A DNA stretch of 64,000 bases from contig NZ_JABWDU010000007.1 in assembly GCF_013371465.1 (NCBI RefSeq), positions 124,001 through 188,000 of the forward strand, given 5' to 3'. The DNA is from Ensifer oleiphilus (GTDB taxonomy: Bacteria > Pseudomonadota > Alphaproteobacteria > Rhizobiales > Rhizobiaceae). The notes beneath the pieces were generated by a model, which was given only the letters and a program-made list of their open reading frames with translations, searched no databases and was not told where the DNA came from. Shown here one piece after another: positions 53,552 through 61,925 of the stretch (within the stretch, counting starts at the first letter, position 1; the number at the start of each line of letters is the position of its first letter). The position numbers and the translations under genes are program-made.

Positions 53552-53905
53552 ATGGATACCACAAACGCAATCGCGGCTCTCGCCGCACTCGCCCAGACCA
53601 CGAGGCTCGAGACGTTTCGGCTTCTCGTACGACACGAACCCGATGGCGTGGCAGCCGGCGAACTGGCCCGCCTTCTTGATGTTCCGCAGAACACCATGTC
53701 GGCGCACCTGGCGACGCTATCGCGGGCGGGGCTCGTCACAAGCGAGCGGCACAGCCGTTCGATCATTTATCGGGCGGATCTCCAGGGACTGCGAGACCTT
53801 ACGCTCTTTCTGCTGAAAGACTGCTGCGGCGGATCGGCCGAACTCTGTGCGCCGCTGGTCGCCGAGCTCACACCTTGCTGTGCTCGCGAGGTGAAGCTGT
53901 CATGA
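53552..53905 (+). CDS. arsR: ArsR-family metalloregulator of the ars operon
   Basis: This 117-residue ArsR/SmtB protein has the winged helix (IAALAALAQTTRLETFRLLV, LARLLDVPQNTMSAHLATLS, RHSRSIIYRADLQGLRDLTL). A C-terminal cysteine set (DCCGGSAELC...TPCCAREV) could bind As(III), unlike the helix-3 CxC of the E. coli type. It heads the operon and overlaps the arsN-like start in an ATGA. It should repress the operon until arsenite binds. Confidence 0.92.
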   Translation: MDTTNAIAALAALAQTTRLETFRLLVRHEPDGVAAGELARLLDVPQNTMSAHLATLSRAGLVTSERHSRSIIYRADLQGLRDLTLFLLKDCCGGSAELCAPLVAELTPCCAREVKLS

Positions 53906-54357
53906 GCAAAATTAGGTTGAAGCCAGTCCCGGGAAGCTCCGGAACTGAAACTGGCGCTGGCGGCTTCCGGTCCTCCAACCGAAGACCTCGAAGATGTTGG
54001 GCGCACGTTTTTCAGGGCAGTTTCCTCCGATTGTGGCACGGTGGGCTATGCTGGCATCGAGCGTGCGGCGATGACATGCTTCTCAGGTCGATAGTCATCT
54101 TGACCGAGCATCGCGGTAAGTCGTTCGGTAGATCGCTGACCATGGACACGTTGAAAATCATCGACGGCGTGCGCCAGTTTTCGACGGCGTGTGCCAGTTT
54201 TCCTCGCTACGACGACCCCCGCTCCGTTCTTTGAAAGCTCGGCTTCGCTGTGGTTGATCGTGCCGGTTTGCCGCCCGCCGTTCTCGCAACCTGTCAGTTT
54301 TCCGGCATCTGCCTGGCATGGGCCACGATCATGAAACTCAAAAGACGTCCGAACTAA
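53902..54357 (+). pseudogene. ArsN-like GNAT N-acetyltransferase, multiply frameshifted
   Basis: The start (MSKIRLKPVPGSS) overlaps arsR, but GNAT sequence continues in other frames: ELKLALAASGPPTEDLEDVG and SSDCGTVGYAGIE in one, GDDMLLRSIVILTEHRGKSF (the acetyl-CoA loop EHRGKSFGRS) in the next, and AVLATCQFSGICLAWATIM at the end with stop at 54355. At least three shifts are needed. A 20-bp tandem duplication (54161-54180/54181-54200, one mismatch) causes one of them. ArsN proteins acetylate arsinothricin-type compounds; the activity would be lost here. Confidence 0.75.
54161..54200 (+). repeat. 20-bp tandem duplication inside the arsN-like pseudogene
   Basis: TCGACGGCGTG(C/T)GCCAGTTT occurs twice in direct tandem, with one C/T difference. 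As 20 is not a multiple of three, it shifts the reading frame. It looks like a replication-slippage event that has since gained one substitution. Confidence 0.9.
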
Positions 54358-54372
54358 CCACGGAAAACAACG

Positions 54373-54900
54373 ATGACCAACAAAACCTACAACGTGCTTT
54401 TCTTGTGCACGGGTAATTCCGCTCGCTCTATCCTCGCCGAATCCATCCTCAGCAAGGAGGGAGGTGGGCGCTTCCGGGCCTTCTCCGCGGGCAGCCAGCC
54501 GAAGGGCGAAGTCAATCCGCACGCGCTGAAGGAATTGGACGCGCTCGGCTATCCCGCGACTGGCTTTTCGTCGAAGAGTTGGGACCTCTTTGCCGAACCG
54601 GGTGCACCCGAGATGGATTTCATCTTCACCGTCTGTGATAGCGCGCACGGCGAGGCCTGCCCGGTATGGGTCGGTCATCCCATGACAGCCCATTGGGGTG
54701 TAGAAGACCCAGCGGCCGTTGTCGGCTCCGAGGTCGAAATCCAACGCGCCTTTGCGACGGCTGCCCGTTTCCTGAAGAACCGGATCATGGCCTTCGTCAG
54801 TCTTCCGCTGGCATCGATCGACCGCCTGGCGCTTGAAACGAAGCTCCGCCAAATCGGCGCGATGGAAGGCTCGACGGGAACTCAGGGAAAGACGGCCTGA
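54373..54900 (+). CDS. arsC: Arsenate reductase, low-molecular-weight phosphatase type
   Basis: This 175-residue protein opens with the LMW-PTP P-loop CTGNSAR (C12 to R18) and has DLFAEPGAPEMDFIFTVCDS, carrying a second cysteine of the redox relay, and CPVWVGHPMTAHWGVEDPAA. It reduces arsenate to arsenite, using thioredoxin or glutaredoxin/mycothiol-type donors. It is followed by acr3 with a TGATG overlap. A second, unrelated arsC lies two genes downstream. Confidence 0.93.
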   Translation: MTNKTYNVLFLCTGNSARSILAESILSKEGGGRFRAFSAGSQPKGEVNPHALKELDALGYPATGFSSKSWDLFAEPGAPEMDFIFTVCDSAHGEACPVWVGHPMTAHWGVEDPAAVVGSEVEIQRAFATAARFLKNRIMAFVSLPLASIDRLALETKLRQIGAMEGSTGTQGKTA

Positions 54901-55958
54901 TGTCTACGTTTGAACGCTATCTGACCATCTGGGTGTTCCTCTGCATCGTCGTCGGCGTCGCCTTCGGCCATCTGATGCCCGGCGTGTTCCGGGTCATCGG
55001 CGCGGCAGAGGTCGCGAAGGTGAACATGCCCGTCGCCATCCTGATCTGGCTGATGATCATCCCGATGCTCATCAAGATCGACTTCCGCTCGCTGGCGCAG
55101 GTGAGCACATACTGGCGTGGCATCGGCGTGACCTTGTTCATCAACTGGGCCATCAAGCCGTTCTCCATGGCTCTGCTCGGATGGCTGTTCGTTGGCTGGC
55201 TGTTCCGCCCGTATCTGCCGGCCAATCAGATCGACTCCTATATCGCAGGCCTGATCATCCTCGCGGCTGCACCCTGTACCGCGATGGTGTTCGTCTGGAG
55301 CAACCTGACGCGCGGCGAACCGCTGTTCACGCTCTCCCAGGTCGCGCTCAATGATGCGATCATGGTCGTCGCCTTCGCACCGATCGTAGGGCTGCTGCTC
55401 GGACTGTCGGCCATCACTGTACCCTGGGACACGCTGGTTCTGTCGGTCGTCCTTTATATCGTTGTCCCCGTCATCATCGCCCAAGTCTTGAGAGTGCGGC
55501 TGACCGCCGATGGCACGACGAATGCCTTGGACGCCATGCTCGCGAAACTGCAGCCGCTTTCGCTTGTGGCACTGCTCGCGACGCTCATCCTCCTGTTCGG
55601 CTTCCAGGGCGAGCAGATTATCTCGCAGCCGACGATCATCGCGCTGCTGGCCGTCCCCATCTTGATCCAGGTCTATTTCAACGCGGGGCTGGCCTACCTG
55701 CTGAACCGGATGTCGGGCGAGCGCCATTGCGTCGCCGGACCTTCGGCACTCATCGGGGCCAGCAACTTTTTCGAACTCGCGGTCGCGGCCGCCATCAGCC
55801 TGTTCGGCTTCCAGTCCGGTGCTGCGCTGGCGACCGTCGTCGGCGTGCTCATTGAGGTCCCCGTGATGCTCACGGTCGTCTGGGCCGTAAACCGCAGCAA
55901 GGGCTGGTACGAGGCGGCACCCGCCGTCTCCCGCAACACCATTACCGAAAGGACATGA
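54900..55958 (+). CDS. acr3: Arsenite efflux permease Acr3
   Basis: This 352-residue membrane protein of the ACR3 family has ten hydrophobic segments, starting LTIWVFLCIVVGVAFGHLMP. The essential cysteine lies in ILAAAPCTAMVFVWSNLTRG, and GPSALIGASNFFELAVAAAI is the family's C-terminal motif. It extrudes arsenite across the inner membrane. The start overlaps the arsC stop; its stop overlaps the next arsC in an ATGA. Confidence 0.95.
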   Translation: MSTFERYLTIWVFLCIVVGVAFGHLMPGVFRVIGAAEVAKVNMPVAILIWLMIIPMLIKIDFRSLAQVSTYWRGIGVTLFINWAIKPFSMALLGWLFVGWLFRPYLPANQIDSYIAGLIILAAAPCTAMVFVWSNLTRGEPLFTLSQVALNDAIMVVAFAPIVGLLLGLSAITVPWDTLVLSVVLYIVVPVIIAQVLRVRLTADGTTNALDAMLAKLQPLSLVALLATLILLFGFQGEQIISQPTIIALLAVPILIQVYFNAGLAYLLNRMSGERHCVAGPSALIGASNFFELAVAAAISLFGFQSGAALATVVGVLIEVPVMLTVVWAVNRSKGWYEAAPAVSRNTITERT

Positions 55959-56383
55959 CAATGGACGTCACCATCTATCACAACCCGGCCTGTGGCACGT
56001 CCCGCAACACACTGGAGATGATCCGCGCAGCCCGGATCGAACCGACCATCATCGAGTATCTCAAGTCCCCGCCGACCCGCGAGGAACTCGCGAGGATGAT
56101 CTCCGGCGCCGGGTTGACCGTTCGCCAGGCGATCCGCGAGAAGGGGACGCCTTACGTGGAGTTGGGACTCGACGACCCGAAGTTGACCGACGACCAGTTG
56201 CTCGACGCCATGCTGAAGGACCCGATCCTCATCAACCGCCCGTTCGTCGTCACGCCGCTCGGGACGAGGCTCGCACGCCCCTCCGAGGTCGTACTCGACA
56301 TTCTTCCGAATGACTTCAAGGGAGCCTTCTTCAAGGAAGACGGCGAGCAGGTCCTCGATCCGGAGGGGAAGCGCATTGTCTGA
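55955..56383 (+). CDS. arsC: Arsenate reductase, glutaredoxin-dependent type
   Basis: This 142-residue ArsC/Spx-family protein has the catalytic cysteine in [17 protein letters not shown] and the arginines in [17 protein letters not shown]. It reduces arsenate with glutathione and glutaredoxin, a mechanism independent of the first arsC. Its stop overlaps the TTG start of arsH. MTM at the start means translation may begin at either Met. Confidence 0.93.
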   Translation: MTMDVTIYHNPACGTSRNTLEMIRAARIEPTIIEYLKSPPTREELARMISGAGLTVRQAIREKGTPYVELGLDDPKLTDDQLLDAMLKDPILINRPFVVTPLGTRLARPSEVVLDILPNDFKGAFFKEDGEQVLDPEGKRIV

Positions 56384-57086
56384 GACCTTCCCGGCCTTGC
56401 AGGAGCAGCATCTTCGTCAGACTGACCTCGAGGCGTTGCGTCCAGCCTTTTCGACGCACAAGCCACGCATCCTGATCCTATACGGCTCGCTTCGGGAGGT
56501 GTCTTACAGCCGGTTGCTCGCGCACGAAGCCAGACGTCTTCTCGAGCGTTTGGGGAGCGAGGTGCGAATGTTCGAGCCGAGAGGATTGCCGCTTCCCGAC
56601 GAGGCTCCGGCCAGCCATCCGAAAGTGCAGGAGCTGCGCGAGTTGTCGCAATGGTCGGAAGGCCAGGTGTGGGTCAGCCCCGAGCGCCACGGGGCGATGA
56701 CGGGCATCATGAAGGCCCAGATCGACTGGATTCCGCTGTCACTCGGATCGATCCGGCCGACGCAAGGCAAGACGCTGGCGATCATGGAAGTCTCCGGTGG
56801 CAGCCAGTCTTTCAACGCTCTGAACCAGATGCGCGTGCTCGGCCGCTGGATGCGGATGATCACGATCCCCAACCAGTCGTCCGTCGCCAAGGCCTATCAG
56901 GAGTTCGACGCTGACGGCAGGATGAAACTGTCTTCCTACTACGACCGCGTCGTGGACGTCTGCGAGGAACTGGTGAAGTTCACGCTGCTGACACGGGACG
57001 CCTCGGCTCACCTGACAGACCGCTACAGCGAGCGGAAGGAGCACGCGGACGAACTCGAAATGCGCGTCCACCTCAAATCGATCTAG
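56376..57086 (+). CDS. arsH: NADPH-dependent FMN reductase ArsH, TTG start
   Basis: This 236-residue flavoprotein shows the FMN loop [20 protein letters not shown] and the ArsH core [20 protein letters not shown] and [20 protein letters not shown]. ArsH oxidises organoarsenicals and gives resistance to trivalent methylated or aromatic arsenic. I start at TTG (56376), overlapping the arsC stop by 8 bp with GGAGGGG seven bases upstream; an ATG only exists far inside arsC. It ends where the convergent MFS gene ends. Confidence 0.93.
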   Translation: MSETFPALQEQHLRQTDLEALRPAFSTHKPRILILYGSLREVSYSRLLAHEARRLLERLGSEVRMFEPRGLPLPDEAPASHPKVQELRELSQWSEGQVWVSPERHGAMTGIMKAQIDWIPLSLGSIRPTQGKTLAIMEVSGGSQSFNALNQMRVLGRWMRMITIPNQSSVAKAYQEFDADGRMKLSSYYDRVVDVCEELVKFTLLTRDASAHLTDRYSERKEHADELEMRVHLKSI

Positions 57087-58289
57087 TTACTCAGGCCTTG
57101 CAGGGATTCGCGTAGATGCAGCCACTGCGATAAACGCAGCGACACCGAGCGTACCAAGCAGAGCATTGACGAGCAGAGCCATGGCGATGCCGAGATTTTC
57201 CATTGTCGTGGCGAACAGGAATGGGGCGGCGGCACCAACCGCCAGCCTTGCCGCTGCCATCTTGCCCGTGATTGCGCCGTAGCCAGCGGACCCAAAGAGA
57301 TAGAGCGGCAGGCTCCCCTGAGCGATACTGTTGATCCCGGAGCCAAGGCCAAGACACACGGCGAAAGCCACAGCCCCTGGCAACCAATCGCCCGAAAGCC
57401 CGAGGATCAGAATTCCCAGGACCATGAGCGCCGCGGAGACAATCGCCAGCGCGGGCGGGGACAGACTCTTTCCGAAGACCATATTGATCAGGCGACTCAT
57501 GACCTGTGCCGGCCCGAACAGCGAACCAATCACGACGGCCGCACTGCCAAGTCCGATCGCACCGAGCATCGGCACCATATGGGCAAGGATCGCGGCGAGA
57601 GTGAAGCCCGAAAGAGAGAATGCAAAGGAGACCAGCAGCATGCCGCGGCGGCGCGCCTGCGGCTCAAGAGCACCAATGACGACCTCGCGGGGCCTTGTCT
57701 CGCCCAACTTGGAACCGGCCTTTCCGGCACGCATGATCCAGTAGTGTAGCGGCATGCAGACGAGAAGGTTCAAGGCGGCGAACACCAGATAGATTTCGCG
57801 CCAGGACAGGTATCCGGTCAGCGTCGCGGCGATCGGCCAGAAGATGGTGGAGGCAAATCCGCCGATGAGCGTGAGATAGGTGATGCTGCGTGACGCAGTC
57901 CGCGGTTCGCTTTGAACCAGTGTCGCGAATGCCGCCTGATACTGGACCATCCCGGAGGACACCTCCAACAGGACGACCGCAAGGGCGAAGAGGACTACGG
58001 ACGGCGACCACGCACACAGTGCCAAAGTGAACGCCGCAAGGCCCGATCCCAGCGTCATCACGCTCGCCGCACCGATCCTGTCCATGTGCATGCCGATGAA
58101 CGGTGCAGACAGGCCGCCGATAAACAGCGATACCGAGAAGACCGCGAAGACCCGCTCCAGGCTGATGCCCAAGTCCTTGGCCATTCCGGGGGAAAGAATG
58201 CTGAAGGAATAATAGAGAGTGCCGTAGCCGATGATCTGCGTGACACCCAGAGCGGAGACGATGCCCGCTGGAACCTTGATCTTATGCAA
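57087..58289 (-). CDS. MFS transporter, ArsK-like arsenical efflux
   Basis: This transporter has about 400 residues and 12 hydrophobic segments. It shows VTQIIGYGTLYYSFSILSPG near the N-terminus, FIGMHMDRIGAASVMTLGSG (the MFS A-loop), and a second half starting ARRRGMLLVSFAFSLSGFTL. Its place directly after an arsR-type gene and beside the ars operon matches ArsK of Agrobacterium, an exporter of arsenite, antimonite and trivalent organoarsenicals. I use a TTG at 58289 with TGAGGA eight bases upstream; a TTG at 58331 would overlap arsR. The name is by context and similarity of layout. Confidence 0.75.
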   Translation of the reverse strand: MHKIKVPAGIVSALGVTQIIGYGTLYYSFSILSPGMAKDLGISLERVFAVFSVSLFIGGLSAPFIGMHMDRIGAASVMTLGSGLAAFTLALCAWSPSVVLFALAVVLLEVSSGMVQYQAAFATLVQSEPRTASRSITYLTLIGGFASTIFWPIAATLTGYLSWREIYLVFAALNLLVCMPLHYWIMRAGKAGSKLGETRPREVVIGALEPQARRRGMLLVSFAFSLSGFTLAAILAHMVPMLGAIGLGSAAVVIGSLFGPAQVMSRLINMVFGKSLSPPALAIVSAALMVLGILILGLSGDWLPGAVAFAVCLGLGSGINSIAQGSLPLYLFGSAGYGAITGKMAAARLAVGAAAPFLFATTMENLGIAMALLVNALLGTLGVAAFIAVAASTRIPARPE

Positions 58290-58309
58290 TGATGTATTCC
58301 TCAGGCCAC

Positions 58310-58651
58310 CTATGCTTCGCGCGGGCAACAACCCGTTGATCGCTCGACCGAGCCGCGGATGCCGGGATGCCCTGCGCAGCAGTCTTCCATCAGAAACGTC
58401 ACCAGGTCAGCCAGCGTATCGTAACTTGCGCTGTAGACGATCGAGCGCGACTCGCGGCGCTGGGAAATGAGACCAGAGCGCTCGAGTTCCTTGAGGTGGA
58501 ACGACACGTTCGATGGTGAAATGCCCATACGTTCCGCAATCGCGCCGGCGGCCAGACCTTCAGGGCCGGCGATGACCAGGGTCCTCACGATGAAGAGCCG
58601 GGTCTCCTGTGAAAGCGCGGCGAAGGAAGTGAGGGCTTGACGATCATCCAT
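58310..58651 (-). CDS. arsR: ArsR-family regulator, second copy
   Basis: This 113-residue ArsR protein has the winged helix (LTSFAALSQETRLFIVRTLV, AERMGISPSNVSFHLKELER, RRESRSIVYSASYDTLADLV) and C-terminal cysteines (DCCAGHPG...STGCCPRE) in the same layout as the first ArsR but with a quite different sequence otherwise. It leads the MFS gene on the minus strand and is divergent from the DUF6428 gene. It should sense As(III)/Sb(III). Confidence 0.92.
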   Translation of the reverse strand: MDDRQALTSFAALSQETRLFIVRTLVIAGPEGLAAGAIAERMGISPSNVSFHLKELERSGLISQRRESRSIVYSASYDTLADLVTFLMEDCCAGHPGIRGSVERSTGCCPREA

Positions 58652-58679
58652 ATTTCAATAATCCTTGAATCATTGAAAT
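58652..58679. promoter_or_regulatory. ArsR operator dyad in the arsR2/DUF6428 spacer
   Basis: ATTTCAA (58652-58658) and TTGAAAT (58673-58679) form a perfect 7-bp inverted repeat with TTGAA again in the centre, so half sites of TTCAA/TTGAA type occur three times in 28 bp. It begins directly at the arsR2 start codon and lies 16 bp before the DUF6428 start. The half-site is the one expected for ArsR proteins. Confidence 0.65.
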
Positions 58680-58694
58680 GTAGGATAACCGCAA

Positions 58695-59216
58695 ATGAGC
58701 ACAATCAACAATAGCCGTTTCGACAGAACTGACATTTCGCTCGCGGAGTTGTTGGAAAGGATCGCGGAAGCGCCGGAGCGTCCTTTGATCTTCATGTACG
58801 AAGGCAATCCCGTGAAGCCCGGCTATCACGTGACCGAGGTCAAGGCGGGTCAGTTCTCCGCCCTCGACTGCGGAGCGAACCCCGAAGCGTGGGCGGAAAT
58901 CTTCGTGCAGCTGTGGGACGTCGACGAGGGGGAGCGGATCCACATGACGGCCGGGAAGTTCTCGGCCATCGTCCGGAAGGTTTCCGAGCACGTCCGACTT
59001 GATGGCTCTGCCAAGCTTACCTTCGAAGTGAGCGATGGCGTCTCGTCGATACAGTTGTTCTGTGCCAGCCATCCTGTTTTGAAAAACGGCGCACTGGAGG
59101 TTGCGCTGACGCCGCGACCCGCCAGTTGCAAACCGCGCGACCGTTGGTTGGCCGAACGGGCGTCAGAGGACAAGCGGTGCTGCGGGCCTTCTGCCACCGC
59201 GGAATGCTGCGCTTGA
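58695..59216 (+). CDS. DUF6428 family protein
   Basis: This 173-residue protein starts MSTINNSRFDRTDISLAELL and has PLIFMYEGNPVKPGYHVTEV, FSALDCGANPEAWAEIFVQL and HMTAGKFSAIVRKV. The pattern fits DUF6428, a family often found in rhizobial arsenic islands. The C-terminal tail (DKRCCGPSATAECCA) has two vicinal cysteine pairs that could bind arsenite. It diverges from arsR2 over the shared operator. Function is unknown. Confidence 0.72.
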   Translation: MSTINNSRFDRTDISLAELLERIAEAPERPLIFMYEGNPVKPGYHVTEVKAGQFSALDCGANPEAWAEIFVQLWDVDEGERIHMTAGKFSAIVRKVSEHVRLDGSAKLTFEVSDGVSSIQLFCASHPVLKNGALEVALTPRPASCKPRDRWLAERASEDKRCCGPSATAECCA

Positions 59217-59274
59217 TGGACTGGGGCGGGTTGCTCACGAGCCTAAGGGCACCGTACTTGACGAACCCGATCCA

Positions 59275-59375
59275 ATCGGGCTTGGGGTCGCGTGGTCCAA
59301 GGATGACCCGACGGCCGCCCGTGATGACATCATCGATATCGCCAGGTCGCTTGTGAGGGCGGGCAGGTGAGGGAC
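59275..59375 (+). pseudogene. LysR-like C-terminal remnant, copy B
   Basis: The strand reads PIGLGVAWSKDDPTAARDDI, then IDIARSLVRAGR and stop (59368-59370), matching copy A at 42350-42450 without gaps. The frame upstream (AHEPKGTVLDEP) stays open for about 15 codons more than in copy A. No DNA-binding domain is present. As with copy A, LysR is the best but not a certain parent family. Confidence 0.45.
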
Positions 59376-59772
59376 AATCTTCGTTGATCGCTACATTTGC
59401 TGCCCAACTCCGGATTACATGCGCGCAGCTCGAAACCATTGGCGCGAGGCGCATAACCTCTAAAGTGCCCTGGTCACGACCTGCGTCGCGACTTCGATCA
59501 GGCTCCTAGAGCGGCGGTTTCGACGTCGATTGTCAGGTCTTGCTAATGGACGATTCGCGTCGTTTCTGTAGCGTTGCTCGACCGGCGCTTTGTCGCGACA
59601 GCGCTTTTGACGTTTGTTGGGCTTCCAACGATGGTAAGGTCAAGTGCAGGCGCTTGGGAAAGTGCAATGGCCTGCGAGAAGGAGCTGGCTTAGATGCTTT
59701 AAGCAATTTGGCTGATTTTGTTGGCCAGACTGCGGAGTTGATTGCAGGCTGCACCGAACCTAGAAACGCAGG
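59376..59772. other. Gene-free interval
   Basis: These 400 bp after the LysR remnant contain no recognised gene on either strand. A frame of 86 codons begins at 59540 but has no ribosome site or motif. Confidence 0.4.
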
Positions 59773-60129
59773 ATGGCAAAGCTATGGGGCTCATATCTGA
59801 TTGGTTTGATGAAGCTAACGATCGTGTTGTCGCTGGCCGCATCCTCCTTCGCCACTGCTGAACAAACCACATACTTTGCCGCCTTCAAAAGTGCTTCCTT
59901 TGTCGCTATCGCACACGACTGCGCGAGTGGGGAAGACAAGGTGATCGATCACCATAACGACGAGCATGGCAGCCGAAAATGCTGCGGAGAGATGTGCTCA
60001 GCTGTCGCCATTCTGACCGACACCGCGAAGCTCACTGGCGAGATGCCGACAACTATACATCCGCTCTTCGTCTGGTCTGAGCCGGATTCTTGCTTTCCCC
60101 CTGAATTCTATCGCCCACCAATCGCCTGA
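59773..60129 (+). CDS. Small secreted Cys/His-rich hypothetical protein
   Basis: This 118-residue protein has a hydrophobic N-terminus (GLMKLTIVLSLAASSFATAE) that looks like a signal peptide, then a cluster rich in Cys, His, Asp and Glu (HDCASGEDKVIDHHNDEHGS and KCCGEMCSAVAIL). This could bind a metal. I name no family. Translation may start at 59773 or at the Met 12 codons later. It lies upstream of the nested palindrome and the CheR-like gene. Confidence 0.5.
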   Translation: MAKLWGSYLIGLMKLTIVLSLAASSFATAEQTTYFAAFKSASFVAIAHDCASGEDKVIDHHNDEHGSRKCCGEMCSAVAILTDTAKLTGEMPTTIHPLFVWSEPDSCFPPEFYRPPIA

Positions 60130-60130
60130 C

Positions 60131-60208
60131 TTTGTGAAATCGCGCCGCAGCCGCAGCGCGTAACCCGTGTGCCGATCACTTGGCACACGCTGGTGGAGAT
60201 TTCACAAA
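60131..60208. other. Nested inverted repeat upstream of the CheR-like gene
   Basis: An 11-bp outer repeat (TTTGTGAAATC, 60131-60141; GATTTCACAAA, 60198-60208) encloses a 7-bp inner hairpin (GTGTGCC, 60167-60173; GGCACAC, 60182-60188). Both pairings are perfect and compatible with a single cruciform or RNA structure. It begins one base after the small secreted protein's stop. It may be a terminator, a regulatory RNA structure or a two-site operator. Confidence 0.65.
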
Positions 60209-60450
60209 TCTGGGTTCAGAGATGAAATGGTTGCTCGCATTCACCCTGGGCGTAATTGCAAATCCAATACGCCTCCAAGAGCCGCTTGCTGGGGACTCTT
60301 ACTCCGCTTGGGGCTGGGTGGGTCCCAGCGTTCATCGACCGAACTCTCCCTTGTTCCTCGTCGGTTGGGCATTGAGTGGTCGCAAACCTTCGCTGAATGG
60401 CGGTCGTTGCCTCGTTTGCCTGGCGTCGGAGCAACTCATCAGGAGTTCAC
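60209..60450. other. Leader region of the CheR-like gene
   Basis: About 240 bp between the nested palindrome and the CheR-like start contain no recognised gene. The ribosome site AGGAG (60441-60445) of the CheR-like gene lies at its end. Confidence 0.4.
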
Positions 60451-61362
60451 ATGTCCGCTATCAATTTCACCGATGTCGTTTTCCAAGCGCCGCGCCGAGT
60501 CTTCAGCAGCATCTGGGATGGATTGCGCGGCGCAATTACACAGACGCGGTTGATGCACCGCGTCGGGAAACTCATCTACCGTAAGTTCACCCGCCACACC
60601 GTTCGTATCCAAAGTCACGACACGCAGTTCATGCGAAATCCCCCGCTGTTGGACGTCTTGGCAAGGCTTTTGTTCGCGTACCAGATTGGGTCGACCGTCA
60701 AACTGGCGTCAATTGGATGCAGTACAGGCGCGGAATTGTATTCGGCCTTGTATGTGCTGCGCCGAGCACGGCCAGACTTAAGGTTCCTGGCGACTGGCGT
60801 GGATATTTCGAGCGAGGTCGTCAAAGCTGCTGAACGAGGCGTCTATTGTCCAGGCCAGTCCGCCGCAATAGACGGCTTGTATCTGGAAGGGCGACCAGAA
60901 GTCTTCTGGGAAGATATCAATGCTCTTCAAGAGGTGCTTGAAGTTCAACAGGGCGGAACGCTCAGGGTGCGCGATTGGCTTCGCAGGGACACGACTTGGC
61001 TTACAGCCGATGCAACCGAAACTGGCTTCCCTGACACCCTCGGACTGCACAATATCGTTTTTGCAAACAACGTGATGGGTCCGATGGACGACTCGCTCGC
61101 CGAAGTGTGCTTGCGGAACGTAATGAACTTAGTCGAGCCCGGGGGGTATCTTGTTGTCGATGATATCGACCTCGAGCTGAAGACACGGGTTTTGGCAGCG
61201 GCAGATTTCAAGCCGATCCTGCTGAGCCAGGAAGACGTGTGGATGGCTGATGGGTCCAAGGAAGGATGGCCGTGGGTTCGTTGGGGACGCGAGCCCTTGG
61301 ATTTGACTGAACCAACTTGGGAGTTGCGATACTCCATTATCTTCCAGCGTACCCGTGTCTGA
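60451..61362 (+). CDS. CheR-like SAM-dependent methyltransferase
   Basis: This 303-residue protein starts MSAINFTDVVFQAPRRVFSS. Its SAM loop ASIGCSTGAELYSALYVLRR, VDISSEVVKAAERGVY and the segment NIVFANNVMGPMDDSLAEVC with LVEPGGYLVVDD follow the CheR chemotaxis-receptor methyltransferase core. The CheR N-terminal domain is replaced by an unrelated stretch and no chemotaxis genes are near, so the substrate need not be a receptor. AGGAG lies five bases before the ATG. Confidence 0.75.
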   Translation: MSAINFTDVVFQAPRRVFSSIWDGLRGAITQTRLMHRVGKLIYRKFTRHTVRIQSHDTQFMRNPPLLDVLARLLFAYQIGSTVKLASIGCSTGAELYSALYVLRRARPDLRFLATGVDISSEVVKAAERGVYCPGQSAAIDGLYLEGRPEVFWEDINALQEVLEVQQGGTLRVRDWLRRDTTWLTADATETGFPDTLGLHNIVFANNVMGPMDDSLAEVCLRNVMNLVEPGGYLVVDDIDLELKTRVLAAADFKPILLSQEDVWMADGSKEGWPWVRWGREPLDLTEPTWELRYSIIFQRTRV

Positions 61363-61589
61363 CCGCCCGCATCCAATGTGATCCCCGGTGTGTCCCGTCG
61401 GCTTGAACGAGCCCGAAGACGTTGCAGCTAGAGTGTGCCCATCGGTCATGTCTGGTTGAGATGCACCTACAGTCTTGAGCGTTGCATACAGATTTGCGCG
61501 GCGTCGCGTTAGTACCATCAGGGGACCTGTTCGCTCCAAGCTCGAAGCCCGGCCGCGACACGGCACCTTGTTCTCGAGCGCAATCCACT

Positions 61590-61816
61590 TGGGTGCGAAA
61601 TTGATCGAGCCCAACGCCTGTTTCGGGGTGCGCCGCATTCTCGACCTTTCCGACGACGGGCACAACAACACGGGATTGCCGATCGCGCACGCCCGCAATG
61701 ACGCCCTGGCGCGCGGGATCAGGCCCACAACTTCGACCGTTCCGCTCGACTGGCGCCAAGGTGGACTGTTCGCCGAGCACATTAGGACCTTTGGCGGAAC
61801 CTCTGAAGCGAACTAA
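61590..61816 (+). pseudogene. DUF1194 (VWA-like) remnant in copy 2
   Basis: The frame reads HLGAKLIEPNACFGVRRILD, then LSDDGHNNTGLPIAHARNDA and LARGIRPTTSTVPLDW. The glycine of the SGDG metal motif is Asp here (SDDG) and the VINGL segment has been deleted, so it is more decayed than copy 1. The N-terminal half of the parent domain is missing. Confidence 0.5.
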
Positions 61817-61925
61817 TTGATTGGCGGATTCGATTGTTCAGTAGTGGCGCAGGGTGCCGAGCACATTTGCTCCTTTGCGGCTCGATTGCCGTTTACAGGC
61901 ACTTGTTTTGATAGGTGGTAACCTT

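Noticed and set aside
54882-55961. Minus-strand open frame of 359 codons opposite acr3
   Set aside because: Its product is Asp/Glu/His/Arg-rich without motifs and is the mirror of a strongly hydrophobic transporter gene.
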